In this document: positions 1 to 6,133 of the stretch, one piece after another | Numbering within the stretch: the first letter of the stretch is position 1 | Layout: every line of letters begins with the position of its first letter | Assembly: GCA_023389135.1 (NCBI GenBank) | Contig: JAEWEX010000104.1 | Coordinates: forward strand, 1 to 7,129 | Direction of reading: 5' to 3' | DNA length: 7,129 bases | Source: Pseudomonadota bacterium | Lineage (GTDB): Bacteria; Pseudomonadota; Alphaproteobacteria; Rhizobiales; Methylopilaceae | Notes under the pieces: generated by a model | Seen by the model: only the letters and a program-made list of their open reading frames with translations | Databases searched by the model: none | Told to the model about the DNA's origin: nothing | Position numbers and translations under genes: made by a program

Positions 1-441
1 GGCCTGTCGGGCAGCTTCGCGGCCGTGCTCATCGGCCATCTCGTGTTCGTGTTTCCCTACGTGTTCCTGGCGCTGGGCGATCCGTGGCGCGCCTTCGACA
101 CGCGCCACCTGGTGCTGGCGCGCACGCTCGGCCGCACGCCGACCGGCGCGCTCGCAGCGGTGCGGCTGCCGATGATGCTGCGTCCGCTCACCGCTGCTCT
201 GGCGCTGGGCTTCGCGGTGTCCGTCGCTCAGTACCTGCCGACGCTGCTGCTGGGCGCCGGCCGGGTGCCGACCATAACCACGGAGGCCGTGGCGCTGAGC
301 TCGGGCTGGAACCTGCGGCTGATCGGCGTCTACGGGCTGGTGCAGGCGGCGCTGCCGGCGCTCGGCTTTGCGCTGGCGCTGGCGGTGCCGGCGATCGCCC
401 ACCGCAACCGCCGCGGCCTCGCATCGGGGCGCACCGCATGA
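1..441 (+). CDS. ynjC: ABC transporter permease, YnjC type (C-terminal part, 5' truncated by window edge)
   Basis: Inner-membrane permease subunit of an ABC importer. The reading frame is open from base 1, so 146 C-terminal residues are visible and the start lies outside the window. Three hydrophobic segments can be seen at about residues 9-25, 61-80 and 104-130 of the visible part. Between the first two lies an EAA-like cytoplasmic loop (LARTLGRTPTGALAAVRLP, about 39-57) with the conserved Ala, Gly and Pro spacing that docks the ATPase. The stretch SVAQYLPTLLLGAGR followed by TTEAVAL resembles the C-terminal half of E. coli YnjC, a double-length fused permease. The stop overlaps the start of the ATPase gene (ATGA), so the two are co-translated. 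The substrate is unknown; YnjBCD is sometimes labelled a thiamine transporter, but nothing here tests that. The YnjC assignment rests mainly on the neighbouring YnjD. Confidence 0.85.
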   Translation, partial: GLSGSFAAVLIGHLVFVFPYVFLALGDPWRAFDTRHLVLARTLGRTPTGALAAVRLPMMLRPLTAALALGFAVSVAQYLPTLLLGAGRVPTITTEAVALSSGWNLRLIGVYGLVQAALPALGFALALAVPAIAHRNRRGLASGRTA

Positions 442-1067
442 GCGCGGGCCTCGTCCTCGACGACGTGTCGATCCGCCTCGGCGGCCGGGAGCTGCTGCGC
501 CTGACGGCTGCGGTCGGCCCCAGCGAGGTGCTGACCGTGACCGGCCCGTCGGGATCGGGCAAGTCCACCCTGCTCGCCCTGATCGCCGGCGTGCTGCCTG
601 CGGCATTCTCCGCCTCGGGTCGCGTGACGCTCGGCGGCGCCGTGCTGGACGGCCTGCCGCCCGAGCGGCGCCATGTTGGGCTGATGTTCCAGGACGACCT
701 GCTGTTCCCGCACCTCTCGGTGGGCCGCAACCTGATGTTCGCCATCCCGCCCGGCGACCGGGCGACGCGGCGCGCCGCCGCCGAGGCGGCGCTGGACGAG
801 GTCGAGCTTTCCGGCACGTTCGACCGCGACCCGGCAACGCTGTCCGGCGGCCAGCGGCAGCGTGTCGCGCTGATGCGGGTGATGCTGGCGCAGCCGCGGG
901 CGCTGCTGCTGGACGAGCCGTTCTCGCGGCTCGACCGGGCGCTCAGGGCCGCCACCCGCGACGCGGTGTTCACGGCGGCCCGGGCGCGGGGCCTGCCGGT
1001 CCTGCTGGTGACCCACGACCCGGAGGACGCGCAGGCGGCCGGCGGCGCGGCGGTCTCCCTCGGCTGA
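438..1067 (+). CDS. ynjD: ABC transporter ATP-binding protein, YnjD type
   Basis: Complete 209-residue ATPase that would power the YnjC-type permease from the cytoplasmic face. All nucleotide-binding motifs are visible: Walker A GPSGSGKST (36-44), Q-loop Gln85 in LMFQDD, signature LSGGQ (135-139), Walker B LLLDEP (156-161) and switch His193 in VTHD. The segments around FQDDLLF, DPATLSGGQ and DEPFSRLD match what I recall of E. coli YnjD closely, and the short length without a C-terminal regulatory domain fits that family (about 210-220 residues). I chose the ATG at 438 because it overlaps the permease stop as ATGA and the protein then begins with the normal beta strand before Walker A. The longer open frame upstream is only the shadow of the permease. 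A weak GGGG (426-429) lies 8 bases before the start. The stop lies 2 bases from the stop of the convergent peptidase gene. Confidence 0.93.
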   Translation: MSAGLVLDDVSIRLGGRELLRLTAAVGPSEVLTVTGPSGSGKSTLLALIAGVLPAAFSASGRVTLGGAVLDGLPPERRHVGLMFQDDLLFPHLSVGRNLMFAIPPGDRATRRAAAEAALDEVELSGTFDRDPATLSGGQRQRVALMRVMLAQPRALLLDEPFSRLDRALRAATRDAVFTAARARGLPVLLVTHDPEDAQAAGGAAVSLG

Positions 1068-1069
1068 CT

Positions 1070-2257
1070 TCAGCGCTTGGTGGAGATCGCCTGCGCGCGC
1101 CCCTGCTCCTGCGGCGGCGGCGCGGGCACATGGGCCTGCGGCGCGTCCTCCATGGGCTGCGACGTGAAGCCGGCAATGGGTCCGACCTCCAGGGCGTCGC
1201 GCTCGATCTCCACGGCGCTGGTGGCATAGGCGGTGGTCAGTTCCGCCAGCGAGCGCAGCGCGTGCATGTGGATGCGCTCGTAGCCGTGGCTGGCGTCGAT
1301 GCCGAAGGTGATGAGCGCCGTGCGCACGTCGTGGCCGGCCTCGATTGCCGAGGCGCTGTCGGAGCGGTAGTGGCGGAACACGTCGCGCTGGAAGCGGATG
1401 TCATGCTCGCGGCACAGCCGGATCAGCTTGCGGGTGAGGTGGTAGTCGAACGGACCGGCCTGGTCGGCCATGGCGATGGTGACGCCGAACTCGGCGCTGG
1501 CCTGGCCCGGGGCGGTGGTGCCGTTGTCGATGGTGACCATGGCCGCCACGTCCTTGGTCAGCACCGCGGACGCGCCGACGCCGACCTCCTCGGCGATGGT
1601 GAACAGGAAGAAGGTGTCCACCGGCAATTCGGCGCGCTCCTCGGTCAGCGCCTTGAGGGTGGCGAGCATCACCGCCACGCCTGCCTTGTCGTCCAGGTGG
1701 CGCGAGACGATGAACCCGTTGTCGAGGAACTCCGGCACCGGATCGACCGCGACGATGTCGCCGATGGCGAAGCCGAGCTTGGCGAGGTCGGCCTCGTTGC
1801 GGACCACGGCGTCGACGCGGATCTCCACCTGGTCCCAGTTGACCGGCTGCGTGTCGACATCGTCGCCATAGGTGTGACCCGACGCCTTCAGCGGCAGGAT
1901 GGTGCCGCGCCAGGCGCCGGCCTCGGTGAAGATCGTCACCCGCCCGCCCTCGGCGAAGCGCGAGGACCAGTTGCCGATGGGCACCACGGCCAGCCGTCCG
2001 TTCTCCTTCAGCGCCCGCACCTGGCAGCCCAGCGTGTCCACATGGGCGATGATGGCGCGCGCAGGCTGCTCGGCCGCGCCCGCGATCCGCGCCCGGATGG
2101 CGCCGCGCCGGGTCAGCTCGTAGTCGACGCCGAGCCGGCCAAGCTCCTCCACCACCATGCGGACGATGCTGTCCGTATAGCCCGTGGGGCTCGGCGTATT
2201 GAGCAGCCGCTCGAGGATGCGGGCGAGGTAGTCGGTGTCGACGGCGAGGCGGGGCAT
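1070..2257 (-). CDS. M42-family metallopeptidase of the NAGGN osmoprotectant system
   Basis: Cytoplasmic di-metal (Zn/Co type) aminopeptidase-like protein of 395 residues. Metal and catalytic positions of the M42/M28 fold can be followed: HVDTLG (His72, Asp74), HLDDKAG (bridging Asp189 or Asp190), the IAEEVG pair Glu223/Glu224, IDNGT (Asp244) and a C-terminal SHGYERIH (His324, His330). The family is recognised as the peptidase regularly encoded beside the N-acetylglutaminylglutamine amide genes; its reaction in that pathway is not settled, and hydrolysis of the dipeptide or of a related peptide is inference. The last 45 residues or so are Pro/Gln-rich and look like a flexible tail outside the fold. 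The ATG at 2257 has only a weak purine stretch (GAGA) upstream and no in-frame alternative close by. It lies 170 bases downstream of ngg, across a pair of REP-like hairpins, so its expression may be partly uncoupled from the operon. Confidence 0.9.
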   Translation of the reverse strand: MPRLAVDTDYLARILERLLNTPSPTGYTDSIVRMVVEELGRLGVDYELTRRGAIRARIAGAAEQPARAIIAHVDTLGCQVRALKENGRLAVVPIGNWSSRFAEGGRVTIFTEAGAWRGTILPLKASGHTYGDDVDTQPVNWDQVEIRVDAVVRNEADLAKLGFAIGDIVAVDPVPEFLDNGFIVSRHLDDKAGVAVMLATLKALTEERAELPVDTFFLFTIAEEVGVGASAVLTKDVAAMVTIDNGTTAPGQASAEFGVTIAMADQAGPFDYHLTRKLIRLCREHDIRFQRDVFRHYRSDSASAIEAGHDVRTALITFGIDASHGYERIHMHALRSLAELTTAYATSAVEIERDALEVGPIAGFTSQPMEDAPQAHVPAPPPQEQGRAQAISTKR

Positions 2258-2298
2258 CTGGCGGGTCTCAGCATGAAGTCGGTGGGGCAGTCCTCCCG

Positions 2299-2316
2299 CT
2301 CCCCGCGAGCGGGGAG
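2299..2316. repeat. REP-like hairpin, left copy
   Basis: Perfect 8-base arms CTCCCCGC and GCGGGGAG around GA. Because so small a loop is strained, the working hairpin probably has 7 base pairs with a 4-base loop. There is no T-tract on either strand, so it is not called a terminator. Confidence 0.75.
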
Positions 2317-2392
2317 AGGGTCGGGGTTAGGGGGAGAGTGATGGCGCGCTCAGGGAAGATGATCCTCGAGCGCCGGCCCCTCACCCTGCCCT

Positions 2393-2410
2393 CTCCCCGC
2401 AGGCGGGGAG
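2393..2410. repeat. REP-like hairpin, right copy
   Basis: The same 8-base arms as the left copy, CTCCCCGC and GCGGGGAG, here around AG, with the flanks in the opposite orientation. It begins 18 bases after the ngg stop in the direction of transcription, a position where such hairpins often protect the 3' end of a message. Confidence 0.75.
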
Positions 2411-2427
2411 CGGGTTTCAGTCTCCCT

Positions 2428-4215
2428 CTACACCGCCGCGGCGCGGCGGACGGCCGCCGGGACCGACTGCGGGAACAGCAGGTCCACGAAGCGCTCGGCC
2501 GTGGGCTGCGGCTCGTGGTTGGCGAGACCCGGACGCTCGTTCGCCTCGATGAAGGCGTAGTCGCCCTGCCGGGTGTCGGGCACCATCAGGTCGATGCCCA
2601 CCACGGGGATGTTGATGGCCCGGGCGGCCCTGACACCGGCCTCCACCAGAGCTGGATGGACGGTGTCGGTGACGTCGTGGATGGTGCCGCCGGTGTGCAG
2701 GTTCGCCGTCCGCCGGACCGGCAGCTCGACGCCCTCGTCCAGCACCGATTCGAGATCGAGGCCGTGTCCGGCGACGCAGCGCTTGGTCTCGCCGTCGAGC
2801 GGGATGCGGCTCTCGCCGCCGGTGGCGGCGGCGCGCCGCCTGCTCTGCCGCTCGATGAGCTGGCGGATGGTGGAGCGGCCGTCGCCGATCACGCGCGCCG
2901 GCCGGCGCACGGCGGCCGCCACCAGCTTGAATCCGATGATCACGAGCCGCAGATCCTCGCCGGTGACGCACTGCTCCACGATCACGCGGTCGGAGATCTT
3001 CTCCGCCCGTTCGATGGCGGTCTCGATGGCGGCCAGCGTGTCGAGGCCCACGGCGACGCCGCGGCCCTGCTCGCCGCGGGCGGGCTTCACCACCACCGCG
3101 CCGTGGCGGCCCAGAAATTCCTTCAGCGCATCCGCGCCGGCGGCGGCGTCGATCTGCTCGGGCACCGTGACGCCGGCGCGCTCGACCACGCGGCGGGTGA
3201 CCGCCTTGTCGTCACAGATCGACATGGCGACGGCCGTGGTGAGCTCGGTCAGCGATTCGCGGCACATGATCGAGCGGCCGCCCTGCTCCAGCCGGAAGAA
3301 GCCGCCCTCGGCGTCCGTGATCTCGACGCCGATGCCGCGGCGCCTGGCCTCGTCGACGATGATGCGCGCATAGGGGTTGAGCTTGTCCTCCGGCGGCTCT
3401 CCCACGAACAGCCGCTCGTTGATGGGATTCTTGCGCTTGATGGAGAAGTAGGGAACGCGCACGAAGCCGAGCTTGTCGTAGAGCGCGATGGCCTGCTCAT
3501 TATCGTGCAGCACGGAGAGGTCCATGTAGGCTGCGCCGCGCGCGGCGAACATCTCGGCGAGCTGGCGCACCAGCGCCTCGCCGAGCCCGGGCTGGGGTGC
3601 CTGCGGATCGACCGCGAGGCACCACAGCGAAGAGCCCTTTTCCCGGTCGCCGAAGGCGCGCACATGATCGACGCCGGTGACGGTGGCGACCACCGCGCCG
3701 GACGCCGGATCCTCCGCCACCAGATGGATCAACGCGCCGCCGCGGGCGGCCTGGAAGAAGTCCGGCCTTACAGGCACCATGTGGCGGGCCGCATAGATGC
3801 GGTTGATCTCGTCGGCGTCGGCGGCCGAGGCGACGCGCCTTATGGCGAAGCCGCGCCGCGTCTTGCGGGACGCCCGGTAGCTGGCCAGGTCGAGCCGGTA
3901 GGTGTGCGACGGATCGAGGAACAGCTCCTGGGGCGCCGCGGCCAGCGCCACGTGAGGGTCGCGCACATAGACCGCGATGTCGCGCCTGTCGGGCTGCTCG
4001 TCGCGCATGATATCGGCAAGCCGCTTGGGGTCCTCGAAGGTGCTGGCGAAGACCAGCCTGCCCCAGCCGCAGTCGAGCACGGCGTCGGCGGTCTCGCCGC
4101 CGGCGCCCGTCTCGTGCGTCAGCGGCGGCTTCAGCCCGTGCTCGCGCAGACGGCGGAAGCGGTGCGCGAAGGCGCCGCCGCGCCGCTTGCCGGAGGTGGG
4201 ATCGTTGGATGCCAT
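2428..4215 (-). CDS. ngg: N-acetylglutaminylglutamine synthetase (GNAT / ATP-grasp fusion)
   Basis: Two-domain cytoplasmic enzyme of 595 residues that builds N-acetyl-Gln-Gln from glutamine, acetyl-CoA and ATP, the first stage of NAGGN synthesis. Residues 1-120 form a family-specific N-terminal region. A GNAT domain spans about 122-264, with the acetyl-CoA loop PGLGEAL (209-215) and the motif-B stretch ALYDKLGF (244-251). An ATP-grasp domain related to cyanophycin synthetase and GshF follows at about 325-580: VVVKPARGEQGRGV (374-387), VEQCVTGEDLR (413-423), RVIGDGRSTIRQLI (441-454) and the metal-binding FIEANERPG (555-563, Glu557 and Asn559). The ATG at 4215 has GGAGAG 9 bases upstream. It follows asnO by 45 bases, which supports one transcript. 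AsnO would amidate its product. The fusion is normal for this family, and no truncation or frameshift was seen. Confidence 0.95.
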   Translation of the reverse strand: MASNDPTSGKRRGGAFAHRFRRLREHGLKPPLTHETGAGGETADAVLDCGWGRLVFASTFEDPKRLADIMRDEQPDRRDIAVYVRDPHVALAAAPQELFLDPSHTYRLDLASYRASRKTRRGFAIRRVASAADADEINRIYAARHMVPVRPDFFQAARGGALIHLVAEDPASGAVVATVTGVDHVRAFGDREKGSSLWCLAVDPQAPQPGLGEALVRQLAEMFAARGAAYMDLSVLHDNEQAIALYDKLGFVRVPYFSIKRKNPINERLFVGEPPEDKLNPYARIIVDEARRRGIGVEITDAEGGFFRLEQGGRSIMCRESLTELTTAVAMSICDDKAVTRRVVERAGVTVPEQIDAAAGADALKEFLGRHGAVVVKPARGEQGRGVAVGLDTLAAIETAIERAEKISDRVIVEQCVTGEDLRLVIIGFKLVAAAVRRPARVIGDGRSTIRQLIERQSRRRAAATGGESRIPLDGETKRCVAGHGLDLESVLDEGVELPVRRTANLHTGGTIHDVTDTVHPALVEAGVRAARAINIPVVGIDLMVPDTRQGDYAFIEANERPGLANHEPQPTAERFVDLLFPQSVPAAVRRAAAV

Positions 4216-4260
4216 GGAAGCGCGCTCTCCGAGGGGTCGGGCCTTGGGGTCGGGGCCGTA

Positions 4261-6033
4261 TCAGATGCCGTGGTTCTGCAGCCAGAGCTCGAGCAGCGCG
4301 ACCTGCCACAGCTCCGAGCCCCTGAGCGGGGTGATGTGGGCGGAGGGGTCGGCGAACAGGGTGTCGAGATAGTCCTGGCGGAACAGGCCGCGCGAGCGCG
4401 CCCGCTCATTGGTCAGGGCGTCGCGCGCCATGTCGAGATAGGGGCCCTGGATGTATTTCAGGGCCGGCACCGGGAAGTAGCCCTTCGGCCGGTCGATCAC
4501 CTGGTGCGGGATCACCTTGCGGGCGACCTCCTTGAGGATGCCCTTGCCGCCATGGGCGAGCTTCAGCGCCGGCGGCATCCGGGCCGCCAGTTCCACGAGC
4601 TCATGGTCCAGGAACGGCACCCGCGCCTCCAGGCCCCACGCCATGGTCATGTTGTCGACCCGCTTCACGGGATCGTCCGCCAGCATGATCTGGCTGTCGA
4701 GCCGCAGCGCCTTGTCCACCGCATCGGTTGCGCCCGGGCCGGCCATATGGGCCTCGACGAAGGCGCGGGCATGGTCGTCGCCGGCGAGGTGCGGCGCCAC
4801 GTGGCTGCCGAAGCGGGCATGGTCGCGGTCGAAGAAGACGCGCGCGTAGTCGCCGACCGGATCGTTGGACGAGGCCAGCGGCGGATACCAGTGATAGCCG
4901 GCAAACACCTCGTCGGCGCCCTGGCCGGACTGGACCACCTTGACGTGCTTCGCCACCTCCTTCGACAACAGGTAGAACCCGACATTGTCATAGGAGACCA
5001 TGGGCTCCGACATGGCGCCAATGGTGCCCGGCAGCGCTTCCATGAGGTTGGAGGAAGGCACGAAGATCTTGTGGTGATCGGTGGCGTAATGCTTCGCCAC
5101 GATGTCGGAGTAGACGAACTCGTCGCCCTTCTCGCCATTGGCCTCCTCGAAGCCGATGGAGAAGGTCTTGAGATCCTTCTGGCCGGCGTCGGCCAAGAGC
5201 CCCACCACCAGACTGGAATCCAGCCCCCCCGACAGCAGCACGCCGACGGGAACGTCGGCGACCATGCGCCGGTCCACAGCGGTCCGCAGCGCCGCCATCA
5301 GCCGGTCCTGCCATTCGGCCTCGGGCCGCCCGACATCCTCGGAGGTGCGCTCGTAGGACAAGGTCCAGTAGGTATGGTCGCGGTGGGAGCCGTCGGCCTC
5401 GATGACACGGACCGTGGCGGGCGGCAGCTTGCGCACGCCCTTCAGGATCGTGTGCGGCGGCGGCACCACCGCGTGGAACGTCATGTAGAACTGGAATGCG
5501 ACCGGATCGATGCCGGTGTCGACGTCGCCGGCGCTGAGCAGCGCCGGCAGCGACGAGGCGAAGCGCAGCCTGCCATTGCCCTCGGCGATGTAGAGCGGCT
5601 TGATGCCGAGGCGGTCGCGGCCGAGCGCCAGGCGTCCGGTGTCGCGCTCGTAGGCGGCGAAGGCGAACATGCCATGGAAACGCTTCGGCGCATCGGGGCC
5701 CCAGGCGTGCCACGCTTTCAGCACCACCTCGGTGTCGCCGTCGGAGAAGAAGCGGTAGCCGAGACCCTCGAGCTCCGCCTTCAGCTCCTTGTAATTGTAG
5801 ATGCAGCCGTTGAACACCAGCGAGACGCCGAGTTCGGCGTCCACCATGGGCTGCTCCGCGCGGTCCGACAGGTCGATGATCCTGAGGCGGCGGTGGCCCA
5901 GTGCCGCGCGGCCCCGGCCCAGCATGCCCTCCGCGTCCGGCCCGCGCGGCGCCATGGTCCGCGCCATCCGCGAGATCGCGTCGAGCGACGCGGGCGCGCC
6001 GTCGAAAGTCACTTCACCACACAGTCCGCACAC
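4261..6033 (-). CDS. asnO: N-acetylglutaminylglutamine amidotransferase (asparagine synthetase-like)
   Basis: Class II glutamine amidotransferase of 590 residues that transfers ammonia from glutamine to the C-terminal carboxyl of N-acetyl-Gln-Gln, giving NAGGN. The N-terminal glutaminase domain (about 1-190) has the nucleophile Cys2, RGPD (30-33), GHRRL (46-50, Arg49), FNGCIYN (74-80) and SDGDTE (97-102). The synthetase domain (about 240-590) has the PPi-loop SGGLDSS (268-274), QGADEVFAGY (371-380) and KGILKEVARKVIP (497-509). The start is GTG at 6033, placed so that Cys becomes residue 1 after Met removal, with AAGAGG (6039-6044) 5 bases upstream. Assignment as AsnO rather than ordinary AsnB rests on the adjacent ngg and peptidase genes and on the diverged pocket motif. 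It is the first gene of the operon, with a promoter in the gap shared with the MarR gene. An unusual feature is Cys77 where asparagine synthetases have Glu (FNGEIYN). Confidence 0.94.
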   Translation of the reverse strand: MCGLCGEVTFDGAPASLDAISRMARTMAPRGPDAEGMLGRGRAALGHRRLRIIDLSDRAEQPMVDAELGVSLVFNGCIYNYKELKAELEGLGYRFFSDGDTEVVLKAWHAWGPDAPKRFHGMFAFAAYERDTGRLALGRDRLGIKPLYIAEGNGRLRFASSLPALLSAGDVDTGIDPVAFQFYMTFHAVVPPPHTILKGVRKLPPATVRVIEADGSHRDHTYWTLSYERTSEDVGRPEAEWQDRLMAALRTAVDRRMVADVPVGVLLSGGLDSSLVVGLLADAGQKDLKTFSIGFEEANGEKGDEFVYSDIVAKHYATDHHKIFVPSSNLMEALPGTIGAMSEPMVSYDNVGFYLLSKEVAKHVKVVQSGQGADEVFAGYHWYPPLASSNDPVGDYARVFFDRDHARFGSHVAPHLAGDDHARAFVEAHMAGPGATDAVDKALRLDSQIMLADDPVKRVDNMTMAWGLEARVPFLDHELVELAARMPPALKLAHGGKGILKEVARKVIPHQVIDRPKGYFPVPALKYIQGPYLDMARDALTNERARSRGLFRQDYLDTLFADPSAHITPLRGSELWQVALLELWLQNHGI

Positions 6034-6071
6034 AGGTGCCTCTTTTCTCCAAACGTTGCTTTGATGACGAA

Positions 6072-6100
6072 CCTTTACAAGACGAATGATTTGATGTCAA
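6072..6100 (-). promoter_or_regulatory. Predicted sigma-70 type promoter of asnO-ngg
   Basis: Read on the minus strand, TTGACA (6095-6100) matches the consensus -35 hexamer at all six positions. After exactly 17 bases it is followed by TAAAGG (6072-6077), a poor -10. Transcription would start near 6065, giving a leader of about 30 bases before the GTG of asnO. The weak -10 fits a promoter that needs activation or is otherwise kept low. The -35 lies in the centre of the palindrome, so a bound repressor would block polymerase. Confidence 0.55.
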
Positions 6101-6102
6101 AT
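6074..6102 (+). promoter_or_regulatory. Candidate promoter of the MarR gene
   Basis: On the plus strand TTTACA (6074-6079; 5 of 6 to the -35 consensus) is followed after 17 bases by TCAAAT (6097-6102; 4 of 6 to the -10 consensus), which lies inside the palindrome. An alternative pair is TTGATG (6091-6096) with GTATCC (6114-6119). Both place the palindrome over the promoter and so predict autorepression. Neither match is strong. Confidence 0.35.
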
Positions 6103-6107
6103 CATTC
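6084..6107. promoter_or_regulatory. 24-base palindromic operator, probably bound by the adjacent MarR protein
   Basis: Arms GAATGATTTGA (6084-6094) and TCAAATCATTC (6097-6107) are perfect reverse complements around a 2-base TG. MarR dimers usually bind AT-rich palindromes of roughly 16-24 bases in the gap beside their own gene, and this is the only such site here. It covers the asnO -35 and probably part of the MarR promoter. Assignment to this MarR protein is inferred from position and symmetry. Confidence 0.8.
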
Positions 6108-6123
6108 AGATTCGTATCCGCGT

Positions 6124-6129
6124 GAGGAG
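6124..6129 (+). promoter_or_regulatory. Ribosome binding site of the MarR gene
   Basis: GAGGAG lies 4 bases before the ATG at 6134. It decides the start against an in-frame GTG at 6122, which would place this Shine-Dalgarno sequence inside the gene and has no good one of its own. Confidence 0.65.
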
Positions 6130-6133
6130 CCCC

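Larger units (their letters stand above)
2295..2414. repeat. Inverted pair of REP-like palindromes (REPIN-like element)
   Basis: Two copies of one sequence lie head to head. Bases 2295-2320 match the reverse complement of 2389-2414 at 24 of 26 positions, and both mismatches fall in the hairpin loop. Similarity continues more weakly toward the centre as a G-rich stretch (AGGGTCGGGG in the left copy, AGGGCAGGG then GAGGGG in the reverse complement of the right). Each copy is itself a hairpin: CTCCCCGC (2299-2306) with GCGGGGAG (2309-2316), and CTCCCCGC (2393-2400) with GCGGGGAG (2403-2410). Intergenic repeats of this CTCCCCGC type are widespread in alphaproteobacterial genomes as I know them. 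Two inverted REPs at short distance is the arrangement called a REPIN. The element could stabilise the upstream asnO-ngg message or attenuate reading into the peptidase gene; neither can be decided here. Confidence 0.75.
2258..2427. other. Intergenic gap between ngg and the peptidase gene
   Basis: This 170-base gap carries no credible gene. It is largely filled by two inverted copies of a GC-rich hairpin sequence (listed separately), with about 54 bases between them and flanks of about 37 and 13 bases. No run of T follows either hairpin in the direction of the operon, so neither is a clear intrinsic terminator. No convincing promoter for the peptidase gene was seen. Confidence 0.7.
6034..6133. 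promoter_or_regulatory. Divergent regulatory region between asnO and the MarR gene
   Basis: This 100-base gap is clearly more AT-rich than the flanking genes and holds the likely promoters for both directions, the palindromic operator and the two ribosome binding sites. It is the only obvious control region for the NAGGN operon in the window. Confidence 0.8.

Noticed and set aside
368..2341. Open frame of 657 codons on the plus strand spanning ynjD and the peptidase gene
   Set aside because: It runs out of frame through ynjD and antisense through the peptidase gene, with Arg/Ala/Gly-rich sequence and no recognisable motif.
2393..2410. Hairpin after ngg as an intrinsic terminator
   Set aside because: No T-rich tract follows in the direction of transcription, and an inverted second copy nearby points to a REP-type repeat.
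3500..4309. Alternative minus-strand frame within ngg
   Set aside because: Arg/Ala-rich shadow; the ngg frame carries all the GNAT and ATP-grasp motifs.
5224..5230. Run of seven C (G on the coding strand) in the PPi-loop codons of asnO, a possible slippage or phase-variation site
   Set aside because: The run simply encodes the Gly-Gly of SGGLDSS (TCG GGG GGG) in a GC-rich gene. It is short and in frame, and nothing else points to phase variation.
6091..6103. FNR/CRP-like half-site in the palindrome (TTGAT..TCAA)
   Set aside because: The halves are separated by 2 bases rather than the 4 of an FNR box, and the symmetry extends to 11 bases per arm, which fits a MarR operator better.
6122..6133. 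GTG at 6122 as start of the MarR gene
   Set aside because: It adds only four residues and would put the GAGGAG ribosome binding site inside the coding region; the ATG at 6134 is correctly spaced.
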